From JAVBLF01 sp031553675 (lineage in GTDB: Bacteria > Bacillota > Clostridia > Christensenellales > CALWSW01): a stretch of 39,688 nucleotides of DNA. The notes below the pieces were generated by a model that made no database searches, was not told where the DNA came from, and saw only the letters and a list, made by a program, of their open reading frames with translations. Where the stretch lies: NCBI GenBank assembly GCA_031553675.1, contig JAVBLF010000127.1:1-39688 (forward strand), in the 5' to 3' direction. The position numbers and the translations under genes were made by a program. Positions 31,187 through 39,688 of this stretch are shown piece after piece. Within the stretch, counting starts at the first letter, position 1. Each line of letters begins with the position of its first letter.

Positions 31187-31993
31187 TTACAGAACGCCGT
31201 CGAAGAAACCTTCGCGGAATTTCATGATGTATTCCATGCAGTAGTCGTCGTGGCCCATGAGGGCGTCGGCGGCGTAGAGGAAGCTCATGAGTTGTTTGTC
31301 CATCGGGTTGAGGATGGCGCCGTCCATACCGGCCGCGATCGCCGCAACGAGGAAAGCTGTGTTCATCAGCTTGCGAGCCGGAATGCCAAAAGAAATGTTG
31401 CTCAGGCCGCAGGTGATGTGGACTTCCGGCCAGGTCTGCTTGATCGTGCGGATCGTATCGAGCGCGACGTGTCCGTAGTGGTTGCCGGTGCCGATCGGGC
31501 GAACGAGGGGATCGATGTGGATGTCGTCGAGCGCAACGCCTTCGGCCTGGAGCTTCGTGATCAGGCTCTTGGCGATCTTGACGCGTTCTTCCGCTGTCTC
31601 GGGCATGCCGCTGTCGTCCATGGTCAGCGCGACGATGCCGGTCTTGAATTCGCGCACCAGCGGGATGACTTCGTTCCAGCGGGGCGTTTCGTCGGTGATC
31701 GAGTTGAGGATGGGTTTGCCGTTCTTGTTGGCGATCAGGCCCGCGCGCATGGCTTCGGGTTTGGGGGAATCGATCGCGAGGGGGAGGTCGGTCGCCGCCT
31801 GGACGGTCTCGACGAGCCAAACGAGGTGATCCTCTTCGCCTTCGACAAAGACGCCCGCGTTGACGTCGATGTAGGTTGCGCCGGCTTCGGCTTGGGCGAC
31901 GGCGAGATCGGCAATGACCTTGGCGTCACGGTTTTCCACAGCGGGACGGACAGCTTTCAGGGTGCTGTTGATTTTTTCGCCGATGATAATCAA
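31187..31993 (-). CDS. Second methyltetrahydrofolate:corrinoid methyltransferase-like protein
   Basis: This 268-residue pterin-binding TIM barrel is related to AcsE but clearly different. The start is LIIIGEKINSTLKAVRPAV, then TYIDVNAGVF, the pterin aspartate in LAIDSPKPEAM, ILNSITDE, DDIHIDPLVRPIG, HITCGLSNISFGIP and GAILNPMDKQLM. Proteins of this type work in methylamine, methoxy-aromatic or glycine-betaine systems, passing methyl groups between a corrinoid protein and tetrahydrofolate. No corrinoid protein or substrate methyltransferase is next to it. The start is taken as TTG at 31993, eight bases after GAGGAGG. It has its own promoter and terminator, so it is a single-gene unit. Confidence 0.87.
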   Translation of the reverse strand: MIIIGEKINSTLKAVRPAVENRDAKVIADLAVAQAEAGATYIDVNAGVFVEGEEDHLVWLVETVQAATDLPLAIDSPKPEAMRAGLIANKNGKPILNSITDETPRWNEVIPLVREFKTGIVALTMDDSGMPETAEERVKIAKSLITKLQAEGVALDDIHIDPLVRPIGTGNHYGHVALDTIRTIKQTWPEVHITCGLSNISFGIPARKLMNTAFLVAAIAAGMDGAILNPMDKQLMSFLYAADALMGHDDYCMEYIMKFREGFFDGVL

Positions 31994-32076
31994 TGGAATT
32001 TCCTCCTCGAAGTTTGATCGCGGTGGGATGCTACGAACAGATCTGCTGACAAGAAAGGTAGAATTCGCCAATATCA

Positions 32077-32105
32077 AGTATACAGCCATGTTATGCGGAT
32101 CACAA
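32077..32105 (-). promoter_or_regulatory. Promoter of the second methyltransferase gene
   Basis: On the minus strand TTGTGA, 17 bases and TATACT lie about 80 bases before the TTG start. Confidence 0.6.
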
Positions 32106-32142
32106 GGGCGTTACTCTTGCCTTTATGTCAAAATACTTGTCG

Positions 32143-32204
32143 CCCGCCTGTAGAAAAAGCTTGTAGAAAAACAGGCGGGTCCCTGTGGAACCACGCCTGT
32201 TTTA
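32143..32204 (-). terminator. Terminator of the YaaL-like gene with overlapping second stem
   Basis: AAACAGGCG (32169-32177) pairs with CGCCTGTTT (32195-32203). Read on the minus strand it begins inside the stop codon at 32202-32204 and is followed by TTTTTC. A second copy of the arm, CCCGCCTGT at 32143-32151, can also pair with ACAGGCGGG at 32171-32179, so two exclusive stems compete for one arm. Confidence 0.75.
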
Positions 32205-32426
32205 ATACATGCGGCCCGCATTTCGGGCCTTTTCCTGCGCGATGACGTTCTCGTAATGCTGGCGCGCAGCCTCGAGGCGGATCACAGCATAGTCGACGAG
32301 CGCCGGCGCGCTGACCGCGTCGAAATAGCGTTGTGCATCCTTCCAGCGGCGGAGCGCTTCTTCGGCGGGACGCTCTCCCGTCGGAACGTATTCGATCGGC
32401 CGCTTCACCTTTCCGAAGCGTGTCAT
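32202..32426 (-). CDS. DUF2508 (YaaL-like) small protein
   Basis: This 74-residue, charged, mostly helical protein has the pattern ALRRWKDAQRYFDAVSAPALVDYAVIRLEAARQHYENVI, which fits the DUF2508/YaaL family of Firmicutes. The function is unknown; in many genomes it lies near recR and dnaX, which are not seen here. The ATG at 32426 is chosen because AGGAGG lies seven bases upstream; a longer frame of 93 residues exists but has no better site. It follows the membrane-anchored unknown by 78 bases and ends in a terminator, so the two probably share a transcript. Confidence 0.72.
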   Translation of the reverse strand: MTRFGKVKRPIEYVPTGERPAEEALRRWKDAQRYFDAVSAPALVDYAVIRLEAARQHYENVIAQEKARNAGRMY

Positions 32427-32504
32427 GTGCATGCCTCCTGTCAGCGTTTCGCTTGAGGCATGGTATTCCCCTTTTTTCGACATCCAAAACCCACAGCGCC
32501 CGCT

Positions 32505-33671
32505 TTATTGCACCAGGGCATTTCGCTCCGCCCGCGCGACGGGTTCTTCATCGTAGGCGGACGCATCGTCTTCTCCCTCGTCCGCCGTATTGCCCGCTTC
32601 GGCTGTGTCTGTGATCGGCGGATCGGTGGGCGCGCTTGCCTGCGCTTGCTGGCTGCCGCTCTCCTCCCATTGGGGGGCTTCGGCGAGGAAGAGCGTCTTT
32701 GCGTTGGCCGTCAGCGCCTCCCACGAAGAGGGGGGCGACGTGAAGAGCGAGGGGGGCGGGGTGTAGTTTTTCGCGTCCAAATACGCACACCGGACCGCGC
32801 CGCTCTCCATGAACTGGAAAAAAAGAGCGCCCTTGTAAGGCCCTTCGGCCGACAGCAGCTGGACAAACAGGCCATTCCCCGTCTGGATACTCTCAAAAAG
32901 ACGGATGGTCTTTCCCGCGTCGTTTTTGATCTGCGAGATGAGGGCATGGCGGTTCACGTCGATTTTGCCGCGCAGATGGAGCGCGACGCCGTTGTCGGTC
33001 ATGTTGGTGGCGAAGAGATATTGCCCAGGTTCGTCCGGCACCGCCTCGACGCTGCCGTCGACCTGGCCGCTTGGATCGAGCCAGGCGCCTTCGCTTTCGG
33101 GCAGAAGCATCAGCGCGTTCGTGTACTGCCAGATGTCGGCGTGCGCGACGTCGAGCGGCAAGATCCAAGTGCGCGCATCGTCGGTGTCGAGGCCGTTGAT
33201 GTTGAGGCTGGCTGCCGCCCAAAACGCATCGACCGATCGCATTTCCAGCATGAGCGGGTTCGTCGTGTCGGCGGAGGCCACGCTTTTGGCTGCCGCGCCC
33301 TCGGAGATGGGCGGCAGTTGGCTCACGGCCTGTTCTACCGGTCGGGGCGGCGCTGTCTTGGCAGGTACGAGGCTGGGGGCGACGGCGACTTGTGGGCTTT
33401 CGGACGCTTCTTCGCCGGGCAGAGGCGTCGGTTGCAGGCCCGCGAACATCGTCTCTTCGGGCAGGGACATCGCGTAGACCACGAAGCCCGCGATCAAGCC
33501 GACGAATACCGCCAGCGCGATCACCCAACTGTAATTTTTCCGCTTTTTTTTGCGGCGTGGAAAGGCCTGCATTTCCAGCGCTTCACCCAGCGGGCTTTCA
33601 AAACGACCGATTTCGCGGTCGGTGCGTTCGAAACGATCGTAATCCCAGTCACGGTTCATCTTTCGTCCCAT
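32505..33671 (-). CDS. Membrane-anchored protein of unknown function
   Basis: I do not recognise this 388-residue protein. A charged N terminus ending in RRKKKRK leads into one transmembrane helix (about residues 48-68, SWVIALAVFVGLIAGFVVYA). A Pro/Ala/Ser-rich linker (about 75-130) follows, then a folded outer region (about 135-325) with DAFWAAASLNINGLDTDDARTWILPLD and NMTDNGVALHLRGKIDV, and an acidic, low-complexity tail. The basic patch before the helix predicts N-in topology with the domain outside the cell. The start could also be the ATG four codons later (33659), which has GGGA upstream. A strong promoter lies at 33736-33764. Confidence 0.75.
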   Translation of the reverse strand: MGRKMNRDWDYDRFERTDREIGRFESPLGEALEMQAFPRRKKKRKNYSWVIALAVFVGLIAGFVVYAMSLPEETMFAGLQPTPLPGEEASESPQVAVAPSLVPAKTAPPRPVEQAVSQLPPISEGAAAKSVASADTTNPLMLEMRSVDAFWAAASLNINGLDTDDARTWILPLDVAHADIWQYTNALMLLPESEGAWLDPSGQVDGSVEAVPDEPGQYLFATNMTDNGVALHLRGKIDVNRHALISQIKNDAGKTIRLFESIQTGNGLFVQLLSAEGPYKGALFFQFMESGAVRCAYLDAKNYTPPPSLFTSPPSSWEALTANAKTLFLAEAPQWEESGSQQAQASAPTDPPITDTAEAGNTADEGEDDASAYDEEPVARAERNALVQ

Positions 33672-33735
33672 CTTTCGCAGGCTTCAGAAGGCGCGATACA
33701 GCTCATTCATACCAAAGGGATGCGTATGCACCTAT

Positions 33736-33764
33736 ATCATACTAAAAGCATCCGAATTTTGCAA
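33736..33764 (-). promoter_or_regulatory. SigA promoter of the membrane-anchored unknown and YaaL-like genes
   Basis: On the minus strand TTGCAA, 17 bases and TATGAT lie about 65 bases before the start codon. Confidence 0.75.
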
Positions 33765-33805
33765 GGGATTGAAAAGATGTAAATACATACCATATTCATC
33801 GACAA

Positions 33806-33836
33806 AGCAAGACCCCGCTTTTGTGCGGGGCCTTGC
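33806..33836 (-). terminator. Terminator of the ctsR-mcsA-mcsB-clpC operon
   Basis: On the minus strand GCAAGGCCCCGC pairs with GCGGGGTCTTGC around a five-base loop, followed by a short TTTG run, 42 bases after the clpC stop. Confidence 0.8.
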
Positions 33837-33877
33837 GGCAGGGATTTGCCTATTCGCTTACGCAGATCGCACATGCC

Positions 33878-36322
<2,445 letters not shown>

Positions 36323-36347
36323 AGAATCACCTTTATCTTGTATCATT

Positions 36348-36386
36348 GAACCCAATTTCTGAGAACCCAATTTCGAACCCAATTTC
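36348..36386. repeat. Triplicated 12-bp direct repeat in the clpC leader
   Basis: GAACCCAATTTC occurs at 36348-36359, 36363-36374 and 36375-36386, followed by a partial fourth copy (GCCCAAT). In clpC sense it reads GAAATTGGGTTC and lies 26-64 bases before the start codon. Confidence 0.85.
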
Positions 36387-36404
36387 GCCCAATCCCCTCG
36401 GATT

Positions 36405-36427
36405 CACACGCCACGGCGTGGCGGGTG
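36405..36427. other. Hairpin in the mcsB-clpC gap
   Basis: CAC-A-CGCCAC and GTGGCG-G-GTG pair around a three-base GGC loop with one mismatch. It has no T run and lies between the mcsB stop and the clpC direct repeats. Confidence 0.55.
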
Positions 36428-36481
36428 AAAGCGGGGAGGTGGACGTTTTTTGCGCAGCTTTTTTTCTAAAAAGCGCGTATC

Positions 36482-37480
36482 TCATGTATGACAGTTTTTG
36501 AGCGTTGCCCGCACGATCTTCGCGCGTGTCTCGTCGCGCAGTTCGGGCGTCGTGTCGCTGCCGAGCTGGGACTCGATGCTCGCGGGTTGGCAGCGCGTGA
36601 TCAGCGACTCGATCTCGTCGAAACTCACGCCGTCGAAAAGATTCAGACTCAGACCCAAGCGCACGTCGCCCAGGCGCTGCATGAGCTCGGCCGTGTTGAC
36701 GCGGCGCGCGTACTTCAGGATCCCAAGGCTTCGGTGCAGGCGATCGACGAGTAGGCCTTTGTCGTTGTTCAAAAGCGTGTCGCGCATGGCCCGCTCTTTG
36801 CTCAGGATCGAGCGCACGAGGCGTAAGAGTCCTGTCATGATCTCGTCTTCCGAGACGCCGAGCGTCACCTGGTTGCTGAGCTGGTACATGTCGCCGGCGG
36901 CTTCGCTGCCTTCGCCGTAATAGCCGCGGATCGTGAAGCCGAATTTGCCGGCCATCTCGATCAGGCTCTTCATTTGGCCGGCCATGGTCAGCGCGTTCAG
37001 GTGCATCATGACCGAGGCGCGCATGCCGGTGCCGACGTTCGTCGGGCAGCTCGTCAGGTAGCCGAGGCGTTCGTCGAAGGCGTATCCCTCCGCCGAGAGC
37101 AGCGCGTCAAGCGCGCGGGTCTGGGTGTCGGTATCCTCGATGCTGAGGCCGGGAACGATGCACTGGATGCGCAGATGATCTTCCTCGCCGACGAGCAGCG
37201 AAATCCGTTCATCTTTGCTCAAAAGCAGCGCGGCGTTGGGCTTTCCGGCGAGTTCGGGGCTGGCGAGGTGGCGCTCGATCAAGATTTGCCGTTCGATCGG
37301 CGCGAGGTCCCGCATGAGATAGACCGTAAAGTCGGCGTTGGCGTTGGCGCGCGCTTCGATGCGCTTGACGAGGGCGACTTCCTGATCGTCTTTCATCTTG
37401 CTCGGAAAGGGGAGATCGGCCAGCGAGCGCGCCAGACGGGTGCGCGTCGAGATCACGATGTCGCGATCGGTCTTCGTCAC
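36482..37480 (-). CDS. mcsB: Protein-arginine kinase McsB
   Basis: This 332-residue phosphagen-kinase-fold enzyme phosphorylates arginines of CtsR and damaged proteins, marking them for ClpC-ClpP. Visible motifs are DIVISTRTRLARSLADLPFP, IERQILIERHLASPELAG, DEFR-like KDERISLLVGEEDHLRIQ and LTSCPTNVGTGMRASVMMHL with the catalytic cysteine. RGYYGEGSEAAGDMYQLSNQVTLG then carries the nucleotide loop. The start is GTG at 37480, following GGAGG by seven bases and overlapping the mcsA stop codon by four bases (GTGA). It is about 30 residues shorter than the Bacillus protein. Confidence 0.95.
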   Translation of the reverse strand: MTKTDRDIVISTRTRLARSLADLPFPSKMKDDQEVALVKRIEARANANADFTVYLMRDLAPIERQILIERHLASPELAGKPNAALLLSKDERISLLVGEEDHLRIQCIVPGLSIEDTDTQTRALDALLSAEGYAFDERLGYLTSCPTNVGTGMRASVMMHLNALTMAGQMKSLIEMAGKFGFTIRGYYGEGSEAAGDMYQLSNQVTLGVSEDEIMTGLLRLVRSILSKERAMRDTLLNNDKGLLVDRLHRSLGILKYARRVNTAELMQRLGDVRLGLSLNLFDGVSFDEIESLITRCQPASIESQLGSDTTPELRDETRAKIVRATLKNCHT

Positions 37481-37998
37481 AGCGATTCCTCCTTTGCGCC
37501 GGCTTTCCGGAGCGCCTTGATCGCATCCCGCAGGCGCGCCGCTTCTTCGAAATTTTCCTCGACAATGGCTTTGTGCATCTGGAGGTTCCATTCGTCTTCC
37601 TGCGAAACGATGGGCGCTTCGGCTGTCGTCTCGCCGGGACGCGGCAGTTTGGCTGCTTCAAAGCCCATCGGCGTGCGGCCGACGTGAACGAGCCCTTTTT
37701 GCACCTGTCGGAGCAGCGGCTCGATACCGGCGCGCATGTCTTCGTAGCACTGCGAGCAACCCAGCATGCCCGTCTTTTTGAACTGCGAGAGCGTCGTTCC
37801 GCACTGCGAGCAGTGGATCTGCGCACTCTGGCTTTGGATCGCGTGGGGGAAGAGATCGCCCCACGTAAACGGCGAAAACGACATCATCCCCATGTGGGAG
37901 GCGCAGCTTTCGCACAGGTCGTGTTCGGTCTTGACGCCATTGACGATCGACACGTAATGCATGACAGCCTGGTTTTTCTTGCATTCGTCACAGAGCAT
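37477..37998 (-). CDS. mcsA: McsA, activator of McsB
   Basis: This 173-residue zinc protein binds and activates the arginine kinase McsB. Two zinc modules are visible: C3, C6, C29 and C32, then C63, C66, C81 and C84. The C-terminal UVR motif is MHKAIVEENFEEAARLRDAIKAL (about residues 142-164). The start ATG follows GGAGGT. The gene overlaps mcsB by four bases and follows ctsR by 42 bases. Confidence 0.96.
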   Translation of the reverse strand: MLCDECKKNQAVMHYVSIVNGVKTEHDLCESCASHMGMMSFSPFTWGDLFPHAIQSQSAQIHCSQCGTTLSQFKKTGMLGCSQCYEDMRAGIEPLLRQVQKGLVHVGRTPMGFEAAKLPRPGETTAEAPIVSQEDEWNLQMHKAIVEENFEEAARLRDAIKALRKAGAKEESL

Positions 37999-38040
37999 CG
38001 ATTTCGACCTCCTTCCATGCTTTGAACGTCCGGTGTGTTT

Positions 38041-38508
38041 TCATTGGCTCCTCGAATCCACGTCCCGCAAAAGCGCCGTGATCATCGCGCGCATGAGTTG
38101 GGCGCGCAAAAAATCCTGTGTCTCCCGCGTCGCCATGGGATACTTGTCGAGTGCGGCCGCCATGATCGCGGCCTCTCGGCAGGTGACGATCTCGCTCTCC
38201 ATCAGGTTTCCGATCATGGCCATCGCCTGGGCGCGGCTCAAGCGGTCGGCGATCTGCTCGGTCACGAGCGCTTGAAGTTCGGCGGCACTGACAGGCACGC
38301 GCTCGATCACGATGTAACCGCCGCCGCCGCGTTTGCTTCGGATCAGGTAGCCGCGCTCGAGCGTAAAGCGCGTGGACAAGACGTAGTTGATCTGCGACGG
38401 CGCGCATCCGAAGTAATGGGCCAATTCGTTGCGGCGCAGCTCGGCGACACCCTCCTCGCCCAGCAAGGACAGGATGAACGACTCGATGCTATCGCTGACG
38501 GCAGCCAT
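38041..38508 (-). CDS. ctsR: Heat-shock repressor CtsR
   Basis: This 155-residue winged-helix repressor controls clp genes. The DNA-binding part includes ELRRNELAHYFGCAPSQINYVLSTRF. The wing carries the arginine and tetraglycine loop (KRGGGGYI, R60 and G61-G64) known as the built-in heat sensor. The C-terminal dimer and McsB-target domain has DRLSRAQAMAMIGNLMESEIVTCREAAIM. It heads the operon and has its own operator overlapping the transcription start, giving autoregulation. The ATG follows AGAGGTG. Confidence 0.97.
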   Translation of the reverse strand: MAAVSDSIESFILSLLGEEGVAELRRNELAHYFGCAPSQINYVLSTRFTLERGYLIRSKRGGGGYIVIERVPVSAAELQALVTEQIADRLSRAQAMAMIGNLMESEIVTCREAAIMAAALDKYPMATRETQDFLRAQLMRAMITALLRDVDSRSQ

Positions 38509-38555
38509 GGAATCACCTCTTTGGAGCCAGTATCCCCGAAAAACGAGAATTGCCT

Positions 38556-38572
38556 ACTGACTTTCTTTGACC
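38556..38572 (-). promoter_or_regulatory. CtsR operator
   Basis: On the minus strand GGTCAAA-GAA-AGTCAGT matches the CtsR heptad direct repeat (RGTCAAA, three bases, RGTCAAA), with the second half imperfect. It lies 12-28 bases downstream of the -10, so a bound repressor would cover the transcription start. Confidence 0.88.
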
Positions 38573-38583
38573 TTTACGATTCT

Positions 38584-38611
38584 ATTATAGCATTATTCTT
38601 CCGACTTGCAA
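38584..38611 (-). promoter_or_regulatory. SigA promoter of the ctsR operon
   Basis: On the minus strand TTGCAA, 16 bases and a perfect TATAAT lie about 75 bases before the ctsR start. Confidence 0.85.
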
Positions 38612-38711
38612 GCGGTTTTTTCAAAAATCGCAAAAAAAGCGCTCGGAAAAACCGACCGCCTTTCGCGCATTTTTTGAAGCTTGACAGCCCGCAAATCGAA
38701 GATTTGCAGAT

Positions 38712-38772
38712 AGGGATTCCAAAGGGCCTTGGCCCTTTGGTGGGGTTTGGGGCAAAGCCCCAACCTAACCTA
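38712..38772 (+). repeat. Two-hairpin intergenic repeat, copy 4 (abuts prmA stop)
   Basis: It starts GGGATTCC, with stem 1 CCAAAGGGCC/GGCCCTTTGG and stem 2 TTGGGGC-aaa-GCCCCAA, ending in CCTA at the prmA stop codon. Both stems differ from the other copies but keep full pairing. A further small hairpin, GCAAATC-gaa-GATTTGC, lies just before it (38692-38708). Confidence 0.8.
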
Positions 38773-39688
38773 GATCGTCACTTCAAGCGCAACCCAATCG
38801 TCTTTTTGCGTTGTCGAAGCGATCCGAAGCTTCGCTTTTTCTAGCGCCGCAGCAACGTCTCCCAGGCGCTCCGAGATGATGCCCGAGCAGATGAAAGCGC
38901 CGGCGGGTTCGAGCCAGCGAGCGACGTGCGGTGCGAGCGCGATGATCACGTCGGCGACGATGTTGGCGCAGACGATGCCGTAACGCTTGGCGCCGATCTC
39001 GTCTTGCAATGCCCGGGAGCTGAGCACGTCGCCGATGCGCACTTCGATCCGATCAGCAGGCAGGGCGTTGCGGCTGGCGTTTTCGCGAACCGTGCCAGAC
39101 GCGTTTGGGTCGATATCGACGGCGAGGGCGCGATCCGCGCCGAGCTTCAGCGCCGCGATCGCCAGGATGCCGCTGCCACAACCGAGGTCGAGCACATCCG
39201 CGCCGGGTCGAACGTGGCGTTCAAGCGCGGCGAGGCAAAGCTGGGTGCTTTGGTGTTCGCCGGTGCCGAAGACGAGGCCGGGCTCCATGCGAATCGCCAC
39301 GCGATCGCCGGGATCGGCGTCCTCCCAATCGGGGACGATCAAGAAGCGATCGCCGACGGGAAAGGGGTGGTAGAATGCGCGCCAGGTGTTTGCCCAATCC
39401 TCTTCGCGCACAAGCTCGCACGCGACCGTGACGCCCGCAAAGCGTCCATCGACGGCGTTTTGGATTGCGGCTTTCTTATCGTGGCCGTCGGGGTCGTCGG
39501 AGACGTAGACCCGCACCCCGACGCCTTCTGCCCGCGCCATGACTTCGTCGCGGTCGACGTAGTCCCAATAGCGGCGAAGCTGGTCGAGCTCGCTCTCGAT
39601 GGCGTCCCAATCGCCGAGGATCTCCTGTTCGTCCGCGCCAGCCTGAAGCAGGGCGGCACATACGCCGTCGAGATCCGCGGCTTCGCAG
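38770..39688 (-). CDS. prmA: Ribosomal protein L11 methyltransferase (5' end outside the window)
   Basis: The frame is open to the window edge: at least 306 codons, with the true start beyond position 39688. The S-adenosylmethionine-dependent enzyme methylates ribosomal protein L11. The visible parts are an N-terminal domain rich in acidic and aromatic residues (QLRRYWDYVDRDEV), WANTWRAFYHPFPVGDRFLIVP, MEPGLVFGTGEHQSTQLCL and the SAM-binding LDLGCGSGILAIAALKLGA. After these come VDIDPNASGTVRENA, VCANIVADVIIALAPHV and SGIISER. An internal ATG at 39540 would cut off a clearly homologous N-terminal part. The heat-shock operon follows on the same strand after its own promoter. Confidence 0.95.
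   Translation of the reverse strand, partial: CEAADLDGVCAALLQAGADEQEILGDWDAIESELDQLRRYWDYVDRDEVMARAEGVGVRVYVSDDPDGHDKKAAIQNAVDGRFAGVTVACELVREEDWANTWRAFYHPFPVGDRFLIVPDWEDADPGDRVAIRMEPGLVFGTGEHQSTQLCLAALERHVRPGADVLDLGCGSGILAIAALKLGADRALAVDIDPNASGTVRENASRNALPADRIEVRIGDVLSSRALQDEIGAKRYGIVCANIVADVIIALAPHVARWLEPAGAFICSGIISERLGDVAAALEKAKLRIASTTQKDDWVALEVTI

Noticed and set aside
32028..32070. TTCTACC on the minus strand upstream of the second methyltransferase, as a possible second purine riboswitch
   Set aside because: The matching GACTA, P2 and P3 elements are missing, so it is a chance heptamer.

Overview
The window looks like chromosome from a GC-rich, strictly anaerobic Firmicute of the class Clostridia that lives as an acetogen (or at least carries a complete carbonyl branch of the Wood-Ljungdahl pathway). 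The Firmicute signature is the ctsR-mcsA-mcsB-clpC heat-shock operon with a CtsR operator, strong AGGAGG ribosome sites, SigA promoters and a purine riboswitch. The acetogen signature is a co-directional cooC-acsA-acsB-acsC-acsV-acsF-acsD-acsE cluster on the minus strand (18.6-30.0 kb). No species can be named from the sequence alone. I see no phage, insertion sequence, CRISPR array or rRNA.

Layout. 0-0.2 kb: the 3' end of a tRNA-Gln, a tRNA-Lys and a terminator. 0.3-2.2 kb: two tandem, very similar EamA/DMT exporters. 2.25-3.2 kb: a MocA-like nucleotidyltransferase fused to a ModE-type winged helix, preceded by a possible cysteine-rich micropeptide. 3.3-5.2 kb: an exopolysaccharide pair (sugar-phosphate transferase and UDP-sugar epimerase). 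5.3-14.4 kb: a purine-salvage and catabolism block with adenine deaminase, an AzgA-type purine permease and a three-subunit molybdenum xanthine dehydrogenase on the minus strand. Divergent from these are guanine deaminase, preceded by a guanine-class riboswitch, and a GntR/UTRA regulator. 14.5-17.6 kb: pyruvate kinase and a uracil/xanthine permease. 17.8-18.5 kb: an unrecognised 7-TM protein. 18.6-30.0 kb: the CODH/ACS cluster. 30.2-32.0 kb: a DUF3786 protein and a second pterin-dependent methyltransferase. 32.2-33.7 kb: a DUF2508 (YaaL-like) protein and a membrane-anchored unknown. 33.9-38.6 kb: clpC, mcsB, mcsA and ctsR. 38.8 kb to the end: prmA, cut by the window edge.

How it works together. 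Guanine and adenine taken up by the permeases would be deaminated to xanthine and hypoxanthine and oxidised by the molybdenum hydroxylase; the MocA/ModE-like protein could serve its cofactor. AcsE moves the methyl group of methyl-tetrahydrofolate to the corrinoid protein AcsCD, AcsV reactivates that protein reductively, and CODH (AcsA) with ACS (AcsB) joins CO and methyl to acetyl-CoA. CooC and AcsF supply nickel maturation.

The two most interesting signals are non-coding. (1) A guanine-class riboswitch lies before guanine deaminase. Its apparent terminator uses the 3' half of aptamer helix P3, so ligand should switch expression ON, the reverse of most guanine riboswitches and sensible for a catabolic gene. 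(2) A family of about 60-bp two-hairpin repeats occurs four times in the window. Three copies touch the stop codon of a gene, two of those inside the acs operon, and both stems show compensatory base changes between copies.
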